The translations under genes and the position numbers were made by a program. A stretch of DNA of 64,000 bases, taken from positions 20,888-84,887 of the forward strand of contig CALXDM010000006.1 of the NCBI GenBank assembly GCA_944387065.1. Direction: 5' to 3'. The notes beneath the pieces are model-generated. The model saw only the letters and a list, made by a program, of their open reading frames with translations. It made no database searches and was not told where the DNA came from. Within the stretch, counting starts at the first letter, position 1; each line of letters starts with the position of its first letter. Positions 26,950-35,810 of this stretch are shown here, in pieces. Source of the DNA: an uncultured Oscillospiraceae bacterium (GTDB taxonomy: Bacteria; Bacillota; Clostridia; Oscillospirales; Oscillospiraceae).

Positions 26950-28848
26950 TCAGTTCAGCTTGGCGGAGTAGTCTACCGTCTTTGGCTGGAACTGCCGGCC
27001 GCCGTCCTGATAGAACCGGCCAAACAGCTCGTAGAACTCCAGCCTCAGTACCTGGATGCACACCATCACGCTCTCCAGGCCCATGACGAACAGGTTGCCC
27101 AGCACCAGCACCGCCACGTTGCCTGACCCGGCCAGGGCGTGGACCACCAGCATCAGGGCCACGTGGGTGATGGCGTAGGCCCCCACCCGCAGGAAGGACA
27201 GGGTGTTGGTGAGGAAGGACAGCAGGGTTTCAAACAGCTCAAAAAATCCGCCCACCAGCAGCCCGCCCACCGACTCCGGCCGCCAGTCCGCCCGGCCCGC
27301 CGCCCGCTTGGACAGCGGCTCTCGGAAGAGCATCACCACCAGGGGCAGCACCAGTACCGGTAGGACGTACCAGACCCGAAACAGGTTGGCCACCCCCATC
27401 AGGGTGAGCACGGCGGCCAGGAGTAGCCCGAAGTAGAACACCATGCCCGCCACCCCGTTGGGGCCGAAGAAGATCTTGTCAAAGTCCCGCTGGCGCACCC
27501 CGTTGATGATGTTGAGCACCATGGCGTAGCCGATGAGGGCCGCCCCCAGCCCCAGACTGGCCAGCAGCAGGTAGAGCACGTTGCTCCCCTCCAGGATTTT
27601 GAAGCCGGGCAAGAGCTCCTCAAAGCCAAAGACTGAGCCGTACACCAGCCCAAAGGCCACGGAGGACACCCCGCAGCAGGCCAGGATCCGGCCCAGCCAC
27701 ATCTTCCGGCCCAGGGCCAGAAACAGCCCAAACAGGATCAGCAGGGCGCCCTGGCCCGCATCGCCAAACATGATGCCGAAAAACAGGCAGTAGGTGACGG
27801 CCATGAAGGCCGAGGGGTCCAGCTCCTGGTAGTTGGGCAGCCCGTACATGCGCAGGAAGGGGGCAAAGATCCGGCCCAGCGGCCCGTTCTTCAGCTTGGT
27901 GGGCGGGGTGAGCCCCGCGTCCTGGGCATCTTCCGTCACGTAGTCCAGGCCGCCGAAGGCCTCCACCCCGGCCAGGAAATCCGTCAGCTCCCGCTCGGGC
28001 ACCCAGCCCATGAGGGAGAAGGTCTCCTCCGTCCGGGCCGCGTACCGGCGCACGTCCATCACCTGGTTCTCCCGGCGCAGCCAGGCCCGCAGACCCAGCA
28101 GGCGTTCCCCCTCCCGCTGGGCCAGGTCCTGGGCCTGGCCCTGCAGGTCGGCCAAGCGACTCTCATCGTCCTGGGCCTGGCTGGCCAAGGTCTGGATGGC
28201 CTGGCGCGCGGTGCCGTTGACCTGGTCGCCCAGCTCCACGGGGACAAAGTGCATGGAGGCAAACAGCGCCGCCACCACCTCCGCCCGGTCCCGCAGGGCA
28301 AAGTAACAGCCGTACATCTGGTCCCCGTCGGCCTGGGTGGGGAAGAAGAAGCAGTCCTCCCGCTTCTCCATGGCCGGCCGGAAGGACTGATAGCTCTCCA
28401 GGGGCATATGGCCGAAGCAAAAGACCAGGTGGCGCAGCTGCCGCAGCTCGGACAGCTCCAGGGACAGCCCCGCCAGCTTCTCCAGCTGGCTGGCCGCCGA
28501 CCGGTCGTCCACCGCCTCCTGCCGCAGCCGCTCCATCTGCCCCTCCATCTGATCCAGCTGCCGAGCCAGCCCGTCCAGGTACTCCTTCGCCCCCGGCAGG
28601 TCCATCCCCTCCGGGAACGGGCGATAGGCCGGGTCCAGCCCCAGCCGCTCCATCAGGCCGTCCGCCTGCCGCAGCAGGGGCGCCACCGGGTTGGCCGTGT
28701 CCACCGGCCGCAGCACCCGGTTATGCCGGCCGGCGGGGAGGGCGGCCTCCAGGTGGATCTGCCGGTCGACCACGCAGCTGCGGGCCACCTGGTCCAGGAC
28801 CTCCACCGGGCCGGTGATGGTGACCAGTTTCATCGCTTGTACGGACAT
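26950..28848 (-). CDS. ntpI: V-type ATPase subunit I (a-subunit)
   Basis: A 632-residue stator subunit. The N-terminal 330 residues are soluble and coiled-coil rich. The C-terminal half has seven to eight membrane helices that form the ion half-channels, including FGIMFGDAGQGALLILFGLFL and the conserved Arg-bearing segment near ANTLSFLRVGAYAITHVAL. The start at 28848 has GAGGAG about 7 bases away. It follows subunit C and precedes K, the usual clostridial order. Confidence 0.95.
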   Translation of the reverse strand: MSVQAMKLVTITGPVEVLDQVARSCVVDRQIHLEAALPAGRHNRVLRPVDTANPVAPLLRQADGLMERLGLDPAYRPFPEGMDLPGAKEYLDGLARQLDQMEGQMERLRQEAVDDRSAASQLEKLAGLSLELSELRQLRHLVFCFGHMPLESYQSFRPAMEKREDCFFFPTQADGDQMYGCYFALRDRAEVVAALFASMHFVPVELGDQVNGTARQAIQTLASQAQDDESRLADLQGQAQDLAQREGERLLGLRAWLRRENQVMDVRRYAARTEETFSLMGWVPERELTDFLAGVEAFGGLDYVTEDAQDAGLTPPTKLKNGPLGRIFAPFLRMYGLPNYQELDPSAFMAVTYCLFFGIMFGDAGQGALLILFGLFLALGRKMWLGRILACCGVSSVAFGLVYGSVFGFEELLPGFKILEGSNVLYLLLASLGLGAALIGYAMVLNIINGVRQRDFDKIFFGPNGVAGMVFYFGLLLAAVLTLMGVANLFRVWYVLPVLVLPLVVMLFREPLSKRAAGRADWRPESVGGLLVGGFFELFETLLSFLTNTLSFLRVGAYAITHVALMLVVHALAGSGNVAVLVLGNLFVMGLESVMVCIQVLRLEFYELFGRFYQDGGRQFQPKTVDYSAKLN

Positions 28849-28872
28849 GAAACGCTCCTCCTCTCCGCCGGC

Positions 28873-29904
28873 TCACCCGTCCAAAACTTGTAACAGGGCC
28901 GGGTCCAAGGCCTGGTGGTACTTCACGCTCTCCACCGCGGACACCACCGCCCGCAGCTCCAGCTCCCGCAGGTTCAGATAGGCCACCGCGGTATACACCG
29001 ACGGCTTGCCCATCCGCAGCTGCCGCCGGCTGAGCCGATACAGCATCCCGTCATACCGGGCTTGCAGCTGCTCCGGCGCGGTCCCGCGAAAGACTGCGGC
29101 GTAAGGGGTCTGCTCGGCCAGCTCCAGCACCGCCTGGGGGTCTGGCGCGGCGCACATGGCCCGGATCTGCTCCGGCCCCACCTTATAGTGATAGGGCAGC
29201 AGCACGGGCAGGTAGTTGTCCTCCTGGGGGAAGTACTGCTTCATGCGCAGGATGTGCATGAGGTTGAGCAGGTCCACCTGGCTGCCCACCGTCTGCTCCA
29301 GCAGCCGCCGGGCGTCCCCCGCGTAGCGACGGGCAATCAGGCGCAGCAGGTGCCGGTAATACACCGACCACAGCAGCGCCTCCGTCACCCCGTAGTCGGG
29401 CAAGGGCTGCCCGGGGCGCAGGCGGTTGAGCGCGTCGTGGAAGATGCTGCCCCGGGCCGCGTCCACCAGGCCGGCAAAGTCTGTGCACCGGCGCAGCCCC
29501 TCCAGGTCCACCCGGGCCCGGGACACATAGCCCAGGGGCAGCTGCTCCGTCTCCCGGTACAGGCTGGCGTGCAGCCGCCGCAGCGCGGCCAGGATGCGCT
29601 CCAGCTCGGCCTGGCGCACCGGGGCGTCCATCAGCGCCCAGTCGTCCTGGGGCAGGAAGGCCATCAGCCCCAGCCCCTCCCGGCGTACCTGGCCCCGCAG
29701 GGCGTCCTCCAGCCTTTCCCGGGTGATCAGCCCCTCCTCCGCCAGGGACTGGGCCGCCGGGGCCCAGGCGGGCAGCTGGCCCAGCTGCGCCAGCACCTGC
29801 TCCACGCTGTCCAGCCGGGACACCCGTATCAGCTCCCCCCGGCGCAGCCGCCGGCCATACATCGCCCTGGCCTTGGCCGCCAGGGCCTCATACCGGGCGC
29901 TCAC
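28873..29904 (-). CDS. ntpC: V-type ATPase subunit C
   Basis: A 343-residue all-helical subunit that links the central shaft to the membrane ring (the d-subunit type). It starts with GTG at 29904, which overlaps the stop of subunit G/H by 4 bases (GTGA), so it depends on translational coupling. Family features are RLRRGELIRVSRLDSVEQVL near 19-38 and YYRHLLRLIARRYAGDAR in the middle. Its length is normal. Confidence 0.93.
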   Translation of the reverse strand: MSARYEALAAKARAMYGRRLRRGELIRVSRLDSVEQVLAQLGQLPAWAPAAQSLAEEGLITRERLEDALRGQVRREGLGLMAFLPQDDWALMDAPVRQAELERILAALRRLHASLYRETEQLPLGYVSRARVDLEGLRRCTDFAGLVDAARGSIFHDALNRLRPGQPLPDYGVTEALLWSVYYRHLLRLIARRYAGDARRLLEQTVGSQVDLLNLMHILRMKQYFPQEDNYLPVLLPYHYKVGPEQIRAMCAAPDPQAVLELAEQTPYAAVFRGTAPEQLQARYDGMLYRLSRRQLRMGKPSVYTAVAYLNLRELELRAVVSAVESVKYHQALDPALLQVLDG

Positions 29905-30221
29905 GGGATGTCCACCGTCTGCCGGAACAGGGTGTCCACCCAGTTGTCCCCGTACCGGACATAGGCCCGCTCCATCCTGGCGCTGGCCTCGGCCAGGCGG
30001 GTCTGCTGGGCGGCGATGGCCCGCTCCTTCTTGTCCTGCTCCTCCAGGCGCAGCTTGTCCAGCCGCTCTTGGGCCCGGGCCATCAGGCCTTCCCGGATCT
30101 GCCGGCCCTCCGCCTCCAGCCGGCTGTCCAGCCCCTCCAGCTCCTCCTGGGCCCCGTCGGCGATCAGCCGGGCGGCCCGCTCCGCCTCCAGAATGCGGTC
30201 AATCAGCGCCGAGTCCTCCAT
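29901..30221 (-). CDS. ntpG: V-type ATPase subunit G/H
   Basis: A 106-residue peripheral-stalk protein, nearly all charged helix (ILEAERAARLIADGAQEELE; AQERLDKLRLEEQDKKERA), the pattern of NtpG/H. The start at 30221 is supported by GAGGG and by the end of the coiled-coil pattern; a longer open frame upstream crosses the promoter. It is the first gene of the operon and pairs with subunit E. Confidence 0.87.
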   Translation of the reverse strand: MEDSALIDRILEAERAARLIADGAQEELEGLDSRLEAEGRQIREGLMARAQERLDKLRLEEQDKKERAIAAQQTRLAEASARMERAYVRYGDNWVDTLFRQTVDIP

Positions 30222-30272
30222 AGCAACGCCCCCTCTTGGCCCAGGCCGATCCCCCGAGCCCATTTCCCCGTC

Positions 30273-30301
30273 ATTGTACCACCCCGGCGTCGAAATGGAA
30301 A
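30273..30301 (-). promoter_or_regulatory. Sigma-A promoter of the V-ATPase operon
   Basis: On the minus strand TTTCCA (30296-30301), 17 bp spacer, TACAAT (30273-30278). It stands 52 bases before the first gene. Confidence 0.65.
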
Positions 30302-30383
30302 CCGCAATTTCCACAAACATTTGACCCCAGTCGGCCAAAAAGTACACCGTTTGCGAGAATCGCACCCCCACCGGAATGGGGGA

Positions 30384-30412
30384 TTGCCATCTTTTCCGGG
30401 CCGGTATATAAT
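30384..30412 (+). promoter_or_regulatory. Sigma-A promoter of the Lrp-aminotransferase unit
   Basis: TTGCCA (30384-30389), 17 bp spacer, TATAAT (30407-30412). Confidence 0.8.
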
Positions 30413-30431
30413 ACAATTATGCATACAATTA
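30412..30431 (+). promoter_or_regulatory. Direct repeat at the Lrp promoter, possible operator
   Basis: TACAATTA occurs at 30412-30419 and 30424-30431, a 12 bp period, starting at the last base of the -10. The position suits autorepression by the Lrp-type protein encoded downstream. The link is an inference. Confidence 0.45.
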
Positions 30432-30529
30432 CACTGGAGAATTCCTGACGCGTCCGGCCCAGCGGCGCTCCGCCCGCCGTACGCGCCAGTTCCCAGAGGG
30501 CTCTGCCCATTTTGCAAGGAGGAACTGCT

Positions 30530-31009
30530 ATGAAAAAGCTGTTGCAGCTGCTGGAGGACGATTGCACCCTGACCCACGCCCAACTGGCCTCCCTGTCCGG
30601 CCTGAGCGAGGCGGAGGTGGCCGCAGCCATCCAGAAGTATGAGCAGGATCGCGTCATCCTGGGCTATACGGCCATCGTGGACTGGGACCGCACCGACCAG
30701 GAGAGCGTCACCGCCCTGATCGAGGTCAACGTCACCCCCCAGCGGGGGGACGGCTTTGACCGGGTGGCCCGGCGCATCTACCAGTATGACGAGGTGGAGT
30801 CGGTCTATCTGATGAGCGGCTCGTTTGACCTGACGGTCATCATCTCGGGCCGGTCCTTGAAAGAGGTGGCCCTGTTCGTGGGGGAGAAGCTGGCCCCCCT
30901 GGAGGACGTCACCGGCACGGCCACCCATTTCATCCTGAAGAAATACAAAGAAAAGCACCTGGTCTTCCCCAAGCAGGAGGCCCAGGAGGAAAGGTTTGTT
31001 TTTGAATGA
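30530..31009 (+). CDS. Lrp/AsnC family transcriptional regulator
   Basis: A 159-residue DNA-binding protein. Residues 1-55 form the helix-turn-helix (TLTHAQLASLSGLSEAEVAAAI) and residues 65-145 the RAM/AsnC ligand domain (ESVTALIEVNVTP; GSFDLTVIISG). It should sense an amino acid and control the coupled aminotransferase, whose ATG overlaps its TGA (ATGA). The start at 30530 follows AAGGAGG by 7 bases. Lrp-aminotransferase pairs of this kind are widespread in clostridia. Confidence 0.93.
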   Translation: MKKLLQLLEDDCTLTHAQLASLSGLSEAEVAAAIQKYEQDRVILGYTAIVDWDRTDQESVTALIEVNVTPQRGDGFDRVARRIYQYDEVESVYLMSGSFDLTVIISGRSLKEVALFVGEKLAPLEDVTGTATHFILKKYKEKHLVFPKQEAQEERFVFE

Positions 31010-32181
31010 TACAGTACGACCAAATCCTATGCCGGCGCATCCAGGACGTGCCTCCCTCCGGCATCCGCAAGTACTTTGACCTGCTGGAGGGGATGGACGA
31101 CGGCATCTCCCTGGGCATCGGCGAGCCCGATTTCCCCACCCCCTGGCACATCCGGGACGCGGGCATCTACTCGCTGGAGAAAGGCTTTACCAAATATACC
31201 CCCAACGCCGGCCTGTCCGACCTGCGCCGGGCCATCAGCCGGTATCTGAAGCGCCGCTTTGACCTGGACTACGCCCCCATCGGCCAGGTGCTGGTCACCG
31301 TGGGGGGCAGCGAGGGGCTGGACCTGGCCTTCCGCTGCCTGCTGGAGGAGGGGGACGAGGTCATCATCCCCACCCCCTCCTTCGTGTGCTACGGCCCGCT
31401 GGCCTCCATGTGCCACGGCACACCCGTACTGGTGGAGACCAAGGCCGAGCACGAGTTCCGCCTCACCGCCGACGAGCTGCGCGCGGCCATCACCCCCCGC
31501 ACCAAAGCCCTGGTGCTGCCCTTCCCCAACAACCCTACCGGCGGCATCATGGGCCGGGAAGACCTGGAGGCGCTGGCCGAGGTGCTGCGGGGCACCGACA
31601 TCATGGTGATCTCCGATGAGATCTACGCCGAACTGACCTATGGCCAGCGCCATGTGTCCATGGCCAACCTGCCGGATATGTACGAGCGCACCATCGTCAT
31701 CAACGGCTTCTCCAAAGCCTACTCCATGACGGGCTGGCGCATGGGCTATGTCTGCGGCCCCCAGGAACTGGTGGCCGCCATGACCAAGCTGCACCAGTAC
31801 GGCATCATGTCCGCCCCTACCACCAGCCAGTACGCCGCCATCGAGGCGCTGGAGAACGGGGACCGGGACATCGAGAACATGCGAGAGGAATACGACGGAC
31901 GCCGCCGCTTCCTGGTGGACGGCTTTCGCAAGCTGGGCCTGGACTGCTTTGAGCCCCGAGGCGCCTTCTACACCTTCCCCTGCGTGCAGTCCACGGGACT
32001 ATCCAGCGAGGAGTTCTGCGAGCGGTTGATCGTGGAGGAAAAGGTGGCCGTCATCCCTGGCACCGCCTTCGGCCCCGGCGGGGAGGGCTATGTCCGGGCC
32101 TGCTACGCCGCATCCATGAAGGACCTGGGGGAGGCTCTGGATCGCATGGGCCGGTTTGTGGAAAAGTTGAAGCGGGGATGA
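31006..32181 (+). CDS. Class I/II pyridoxal-phosphate aminotransferase
   Basis: A 391-residue aspartate/aromatic-type aminotransferase. It has the substrate Gly/Pro region SLGIGEPDFPTP at 35-46, NNPTGG at 175-180, SDEIYAELTY at 203-212, and the PLP lysine Lys237 in SKAYSMTGWR. The ATG overlaps the stop of the Lrp gene by 4 bases. The substrate cannot be fixed from sequence. Alanine, aspartate or aromatic amino acids are all possible in this subfamily. Confidence 0.92.
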   Translation: MIQYDQILCRRIQDVPPSGIRKYFDLLEGMDDGISLGIGEPDFPTPWHIRDAGIYSLEKGFTKYTPNAGLSDLRRAISRYLKRRFDLDYAPIGQVLVTVGGSEGLDLAFRCLLEEGDEVIIPTPSFVCYGPLASMCHGTPVLVETKAEHEFRLTADELRAAITPRTKALVLPFPNNPTGGIMGREDLEALAEVLRGTDIMVISDEIYAELTYGQRHVSMANLPDMYERTIVINGFSKAYSMTGWRMGYVCGPQELVAAMTKLHQYGIMSAPTTSQYAAIEALENGDRDIENMREEYDGRRRFLVDGFRKLGLDCFEPRGAFYTFPCVQSTGLSSEEFCERLIVEEKVAVIPGTAFGPGGEGYVRACYAASMKDLGEALDRMGRFVEKLKRG

Positions 32182-32212
32182 CCCACCCCAAATTGTGACA
32201 GGAGTTGACAGG

Positions 32213-32815
32213 ATGAATATCGTATGTTTGGATATGGAGGGCGTGCTGGTCCCGGAGATCTGGATCGCCTTTGCCCAGGCCAGCGGCATTCCGGAGCTGT
32301 GCCGCACCACCCGGGACGAGCCTGACTACGACAAGCTGATGAGCTGGCGGCTGGCCACGCTGCAGGAGCACGGCCTGGGGCTGCAGCAGATCCAGGCGGT
32401 GATCGCCGGCATCGACCCGCTGCCCGGCGCCCGGGCCTTTTTGGACGAGTTGCGCCGGTTCACCCAGGTCATCATCCTCAGCGACACCTTTGAACAGTTC
32501 GCCCAGCCCCTGATGGAGAAGCTGAACTGGCCCACCCTGTTTTGCAACACGCTGGAGGTGGCTCCCGACGGGTCCATCACCGGCTACCGGATGCGCTGCC
32601 CCCAGTCCAAGCTCACCACGGTGCGGGCCTTGCAGTCCATGGGCTACGAGACCATCGCCGCCGGGGACAGCTTCAACGACCTGGCCATGATCCAGGCCAG
32701 CAAGGCGGGGTTCCTCTTCCGCACCACCCCCCAGATCCAAGCCGACCACCCGGAGCTGGAGGCCTTTGAGGAGTTTGACGACCTGCTGGCCGCCCTGCGG
32801 CGCGCCCTGGACTGA
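32213..32815 (+). CDS. thrH: ThrH-like phosphoserine phosphatase / homoserine phosphotransferase
   Basis: A 200-residue HAD hydrolase. The nucleophile motif is CLDMEGVLVPEIW (5-17), where the DxE replaces the usual DxD, as in ThrH. Motif II is ILSDTFEQFAQP, and the acidic motif is AAGDSFNDLAMI. ThrH of Pseudomonas dephosphorylates phosphoserine and can pass the phosphate to homoserine. The start at 32213 follows GGAG by about 9 bases. It lies between the aminotransferase and a DUF1015 gene, which suggests a small serine/threonine metabolic unit. The upstream intergenic gap is 31 bases. Confidence 0.88.
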   Translation: MNIVCLDMEGVLVPEIWIAFAQASGIPELCRTTRDEPDYDKLMSWRLATLQEHGLGLQQIQAVIAGIDPLPGARAFLDELRRFTQVIILSDTFEQFAQPLMEKLNWPTLFCNTLEVAPDGSITGYRMRCPQSKLTTVRALQSMGYETIAAGDSFNDLAMIQASKAGFLFRTTPQIQADHPELEAFEEFDDLLAALRRALD

Positions 32816-32854
32816 CGCCCATCCCTCACGCTCAACGGAAAGGAGCCCTGCCCC

Positions 32855-34141
32855 ATGTCAGACGACTTTTCCGCCCTGCCCTTTCGCCCCGCGGACATCC
32901 TGCTGCCCCAAAACTGCGACCTGTCCCTCTGGTCGGTGGTGGCCTGCGACCAGTACACCTCCCAGCCGGAGTACTGGCAGCGGGTGGAGCGGCGGGTGGG
33001 CCGCGCCCCCTCCTCCCTGCGCCTGATCCTGCCGGAGAGCAGCCTGGACGGCCCCCATGTGGAGACGGACATCATGGAGGTAAACAACACCATGAGCCGC
33101 TACCTCCGGGAGGGACGGTTTGCCCAGTTGGACGGAGCCATGGTCTATGTGGAGCGCACCTTGCACGACGGGCAGGTGCGCCGGGGCCTGGTGGGCATGG
33201 TGGATCTGGAGCAATATGACTATGAAGCGGGCTCCAACGCCCTTGTCCGGGCCACCGAGGGCGTGGTGCTCTCCCGCATCCCGCCCCGGATCGCGGTGCG
33301 CAAGAACGCGCCCATCGAGCTGCCCCACGCCATGCTGCTGTGCGACGACCCCCGGCGCACCGTCCTGGAGCCGCTGACCGACCAGAAGGATCAGATGGAC
33401 TTTCTATACGACTTCCCCCTCATGGAGGACGGCGGCCGGGTGGCCGGGTGGCTGCTGGGCTCCCGGCAGCTGGGGCAGGTGGCCGCCGCCCTGGGCCGGC
33501 TGGCCGACCCGGCGGCCTTCCGCGCCCGCTACCACACTGGGCCGGACGCGCCGGTGATGCTCTTCGCCGTGGGGGACGGCAACCACTCTCTGGCCACCGC
33601 CAAGGAGTGCTACGAGCGGCAAAAGCGGCTGACCGATCCCCAGGTCTGGGCCACCTTACCCGCCCGCTTCGCCCTGTGCGAGCTGGTCAACCTCCACGAT
33701 GACAGCCTGGCCTTCGCCCCCATCCACCGGGTGGTCTTTCACACCGACCCCCAAGCCCTGCTGGCCGCGCTGATCCACCGCTTCCCAGGGGCCAGTCGGG
33801 GCCGAGGGGAGCAGGGCCAGGTCCTGCACTATGTCCACGCCGACGGGGAGGGGGAGATCACCATCCCAGGCCCTCCCTCCCAGCTCCCCGTGGGCACCTT
33901 GCAGCTGTTCCTGGATGAGTACCTGAACGGCCACGACGGCCGGGTGGACTACATCCACGGGGAAGAGGTGGCCCGTCAGTTTGCCGCCCGGGCGGGCAAC
34001 CTGGCCTTCCTGCTGCCCGCCTTAGACAAGGCCCAGCTGTTCCCCGGCGTCATCCACGACGGGGTGCTGCCCCGCAAGACCTTCTCCATGGGCCACGCCC
34101 ATGACAAGCGGTTCTACCTGGAGGCCCGGAAGATCCGCTGA
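32855..34141 (+). CDS. DUF1015 family protein
   Basis: A 428-residue member of the DUF1015 (COG4198) family, which has no function I can state with confidence. The conserved block VMLFAVGDGNHSLATAKECYE is near residues 230-250, and the N-terminus FRPADILLP is typical. There are no membrane helices. AAAGGAG precedes the ATG. The neighbours ThrH and an aminotransferase point to amino acid (possibly serine) metabolism. That is context, not proof. ispE follows after 36 bases. Confidence 0.85.
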   Translation: MSDDFSALPFRPADILLPQNCDLSLWSVVACDQYTSQPEYWQRVERRVGRAPSSLRLILPESSLDGPHVETDIMEVNNTMSRYLREGRFAQLDGAMVYVERTLHDGQVRRGLVGMVDLEQYDYEAGSNALVRATEGVVLSRIPPRIAVRKNAPIELPHAMLLCDDPRRTVLEPLTDQKDQMDFLYDFPLMEDGGRVAGWLLGSRQLGQVAAALGRLADPAAFRARYHTGPDAPVMLFAVGDGNHSLATAKECYERQKRLTDPQVWATLPARFALCELVNLHDDSLAFAPIHRVVFHTDPQALLAALIHRFPGASRGRGEQGQVLHYVHADGEGEITIPGPPSQLPVGTLQLFLDEYLNGHDGRVDYIHGEEVARQFAARAGNLAFLLPALDKAQLFPGVIHDGVLPRKTFSMGHAHDKRFYLEARKIR

Positions 34142-34177
34142 GCGCCGTCCCATTTCACCCAGGAGGGAGGCCACGCC

Positions 34178-35017
34178 ATGCAGGTGCAGGCCCACGCCAA
34201 GCTGAATCTCACCCTGGACATCCTGGGCAGGCGGGAGGACGGCTACCACGAGATGCGGATGGTGATGCAGTCAGTGGCCCTGTCCGACCTGCTCACCATC
34301 ACCCCGGGAACGGGGCGGGTGAGGGCCAACCTGTCCTACCTGCCCGCGGACGGACGCAACCTGGCCCAGATGGCCGCGGCCGCCTTCTGTCAAGCCACCG
34401 GGCAGGACGTTCCGGTGGACATCGCTATCCAAAAGCGCATCCCCGTGTGCGCGGGGCTGGCCGGCGGCAGTGCCGACGCCGCCGCGGTGCTGCGGGCGTT
34501 GAACCGGCACACCCGCGCAGGGCTCACCCCATTGCAGCTCGCCCAGGTGGGCGCTGGGGTGGGCTCGGACGTGCCCTACTGCGTGCTGGGTGGCACCGCC
34601 CTGGCCGAGGGCAGGGGAGAGCGGCTCACCCCGCTGCCCCCGCTGCCCGCCTGCCAGGTGGTGGTGTGCAAGCCCCCTTTCCCCATCTCCACCCCCCGCC
34701 TCTTCGCCCGGGTGGATGTGCAAAGGATCACCCGCCGGCCGGATACCGCCGGAGTGGTGGCCGCCCTGGAGGCGGGTGACCTGACCGGGGTGGCCCACCG
34801 GCTGTACAACGTCTTTGAGGACGTGCTGGAGCCCCGCCGCCGGGCCAAGATCGACGAGATCAAGGGTCTGCTCATCGACTGCGGCGCCCTTGGCGCCTCC
34901 ATGACGGGCAGCGGACCCACCGTCTTCGGCCTGTTTGACGATCTCCAGGCAGCCCGGCATGCCGAGAAGCGGCTGCGGGAGCAATATCGGGAAGTTTTTC
35001 TCACCCAAACGGTATAA
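34178..35017 (+). CDS. ispE: 4-diphosphocytidyl-2-C-methyl-D-erythritol kinase
   Basis: A 279-residue GHMP kinase of the MEP isoprenoid pathway. It phosphorylates CDP-methylerythritol. It opens AHAKLNLTLDILGRREDGYHE and has the ATP loop PVCAGLAGGSADAAAVL near residues 90-106. The C-terminal motif is GASMTGSGPTVFGLF. Its products feed undecaprenyl phosphate, also needed by the surface-polymer cluster. Length is normal. Confidence 0.95.
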   Translation: MQVQAHAKLNLTLDILGRREDGYHEMRMVMQSVALSDLLTITPGTGRVRANLSYLPADGRNLAQMAAAAFCQATGQDVPVDIAIQKRIPVCAGLAGGSADAAAVLRALNRHTRAGLTPLQLAQVGAGVGSDVPYCVLGGTALAEGRGERLTPLPPLPACQVVVCKPPFPISTPRLFARVDVQRITRRPDTAGVVAALEAGDLTGVAHRLYNVFEDVLEPRRRAKIDEIKGLLIDCGALGASMTGSGPTVFGLFDDLQAARHAEKRLREQYREVFLTQTV

Positions 35018-35040
35018 AATGACCATGCGCCGTCCACAAT
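35012..35040 (+). promoter_or_regulatory. Candidate sigma-F-type promoter of spoIIR
   Basis: GTATA (35012-35016), 15 bp, then GTCCACAAT (35032-35040), close to the forespore sigma-F consensus. In Bacillus spoIIR is sigma-F dependent. An inverted repeat TGTAGG/CCTACA (35039-35056) within CCGTCC/GGACGG arms follows in the leader. Confidence 0.45.
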
Positions 35041-35075
35041 GTAGGCACAAACCTACATAAGGACGGTGCGTTTCT

Positions 35076-35726
35076 ATGATCTCCAATAAGCTGCGCCTCT
35101 GGGAGGCGGCCCTCTTCCTGGCCTTCGGCCTAACCCTCACCGCCGGCGTGTGGTCCTCAGCCAGCGCCAGCGCCCTGGCCGACCAGGTGCTCCGACTCCA
35201 TGTGGTGGCCAATTCCGACTCCCCCCAGGACCAGGCCCTCAAGCTCCAGGTGCGGGACGCGGTGCTGGACCGGGCGGGCGAGCTGCTGGGGGGAGCCTCC
35301 TCCCAGGCCGAGGCGGAGCAGATCCTCACCCCCCATCTGGAGGAACTGGGCTGGGCGGCCCGGGCGGTGCTGGACCAGGCGGGGTGCGACGACGCCGTAG
35401 CCGTCAGCCTGGACAACCAATGGTTCCCCACTAAGGTCTACGACGGATTCTCCCTGCCCGCGGGCACCTACCGGGCCCTGAGGATCGTCATCGGGGAAGG
35501 GCAGGGGCAGAACTGGTGGTGCGTGGTGTTCCCGCCCCTGTGCCTGGCCACGGTCACCGAGGAGGTGGCCTCCACTGCCACCCAGGCCGGCTTGTCTGAG
35601 GATCAGGTCAACCTCATCACCGGCCAGGACGGAGGCTATGTGCTCAAGTTCAAGTTTATGGAGTGGTGGGACAGTCTGCTCCACATCCTGGGTTTGGGGG
35701 ATGCATCCCCCCAGGCCCAGCGGTAA
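35076..35726 (+). CDS. spoIIR: Stage II sporulation protein R
   Basis: A 216-residue secreted signalling protein. It is made in the forespore and triggers processing of pro-sigma-E by SpoIIGA in the mother cell. A signal helix (10-30) is followed by the hallmark LRLHVVANSDSPQDQALKLQVRDAVL near 38-63, and NWWCVVFPPLCL near 147-158. Its presence shows a sporulation pathway. It follows ispE with a short gap that holds a candidate forespore promoter. Confidence 0.93.
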   Translation: MISNKLRLWEAALFLAFGLTLTAGVWSSASASALADQVLRLHVVANSDSPQDQALKLQVRDAVLDRAGELLGGASSQAEAEQILTPHLEELGWAARAVLDQAGCDDAVAVSLDNQWFPTKVYDGFSLPAGTYRALRIVIGEGQGQNWWCVVFPPLCLATVTEEVASTATQAGLSEDQVNLITGQDGGYVLKFKFMEWWDSLLHILGLGDASPQAQR

Positions 35727-35747
35727 GGCCTCGGATAGGGATACGAA

Positions 35748-35781
35748 GAGCGCCCGGAAGGCCAATGCCTTCCGGGCGCTC
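35748..35781. terminator. Bidirectional terminator, spoIIR / metQ
   Basis: Perfect 15 bp arms (35748-35762, 35767-35781) with a CAAT loop. It separates the convergent genes; T content is low on both sides. Confidence 0.7.
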
Positions 35782-35810
35782 CTGCTTGCCTTTGGGGCGC
35801 GGCGGCCCGC

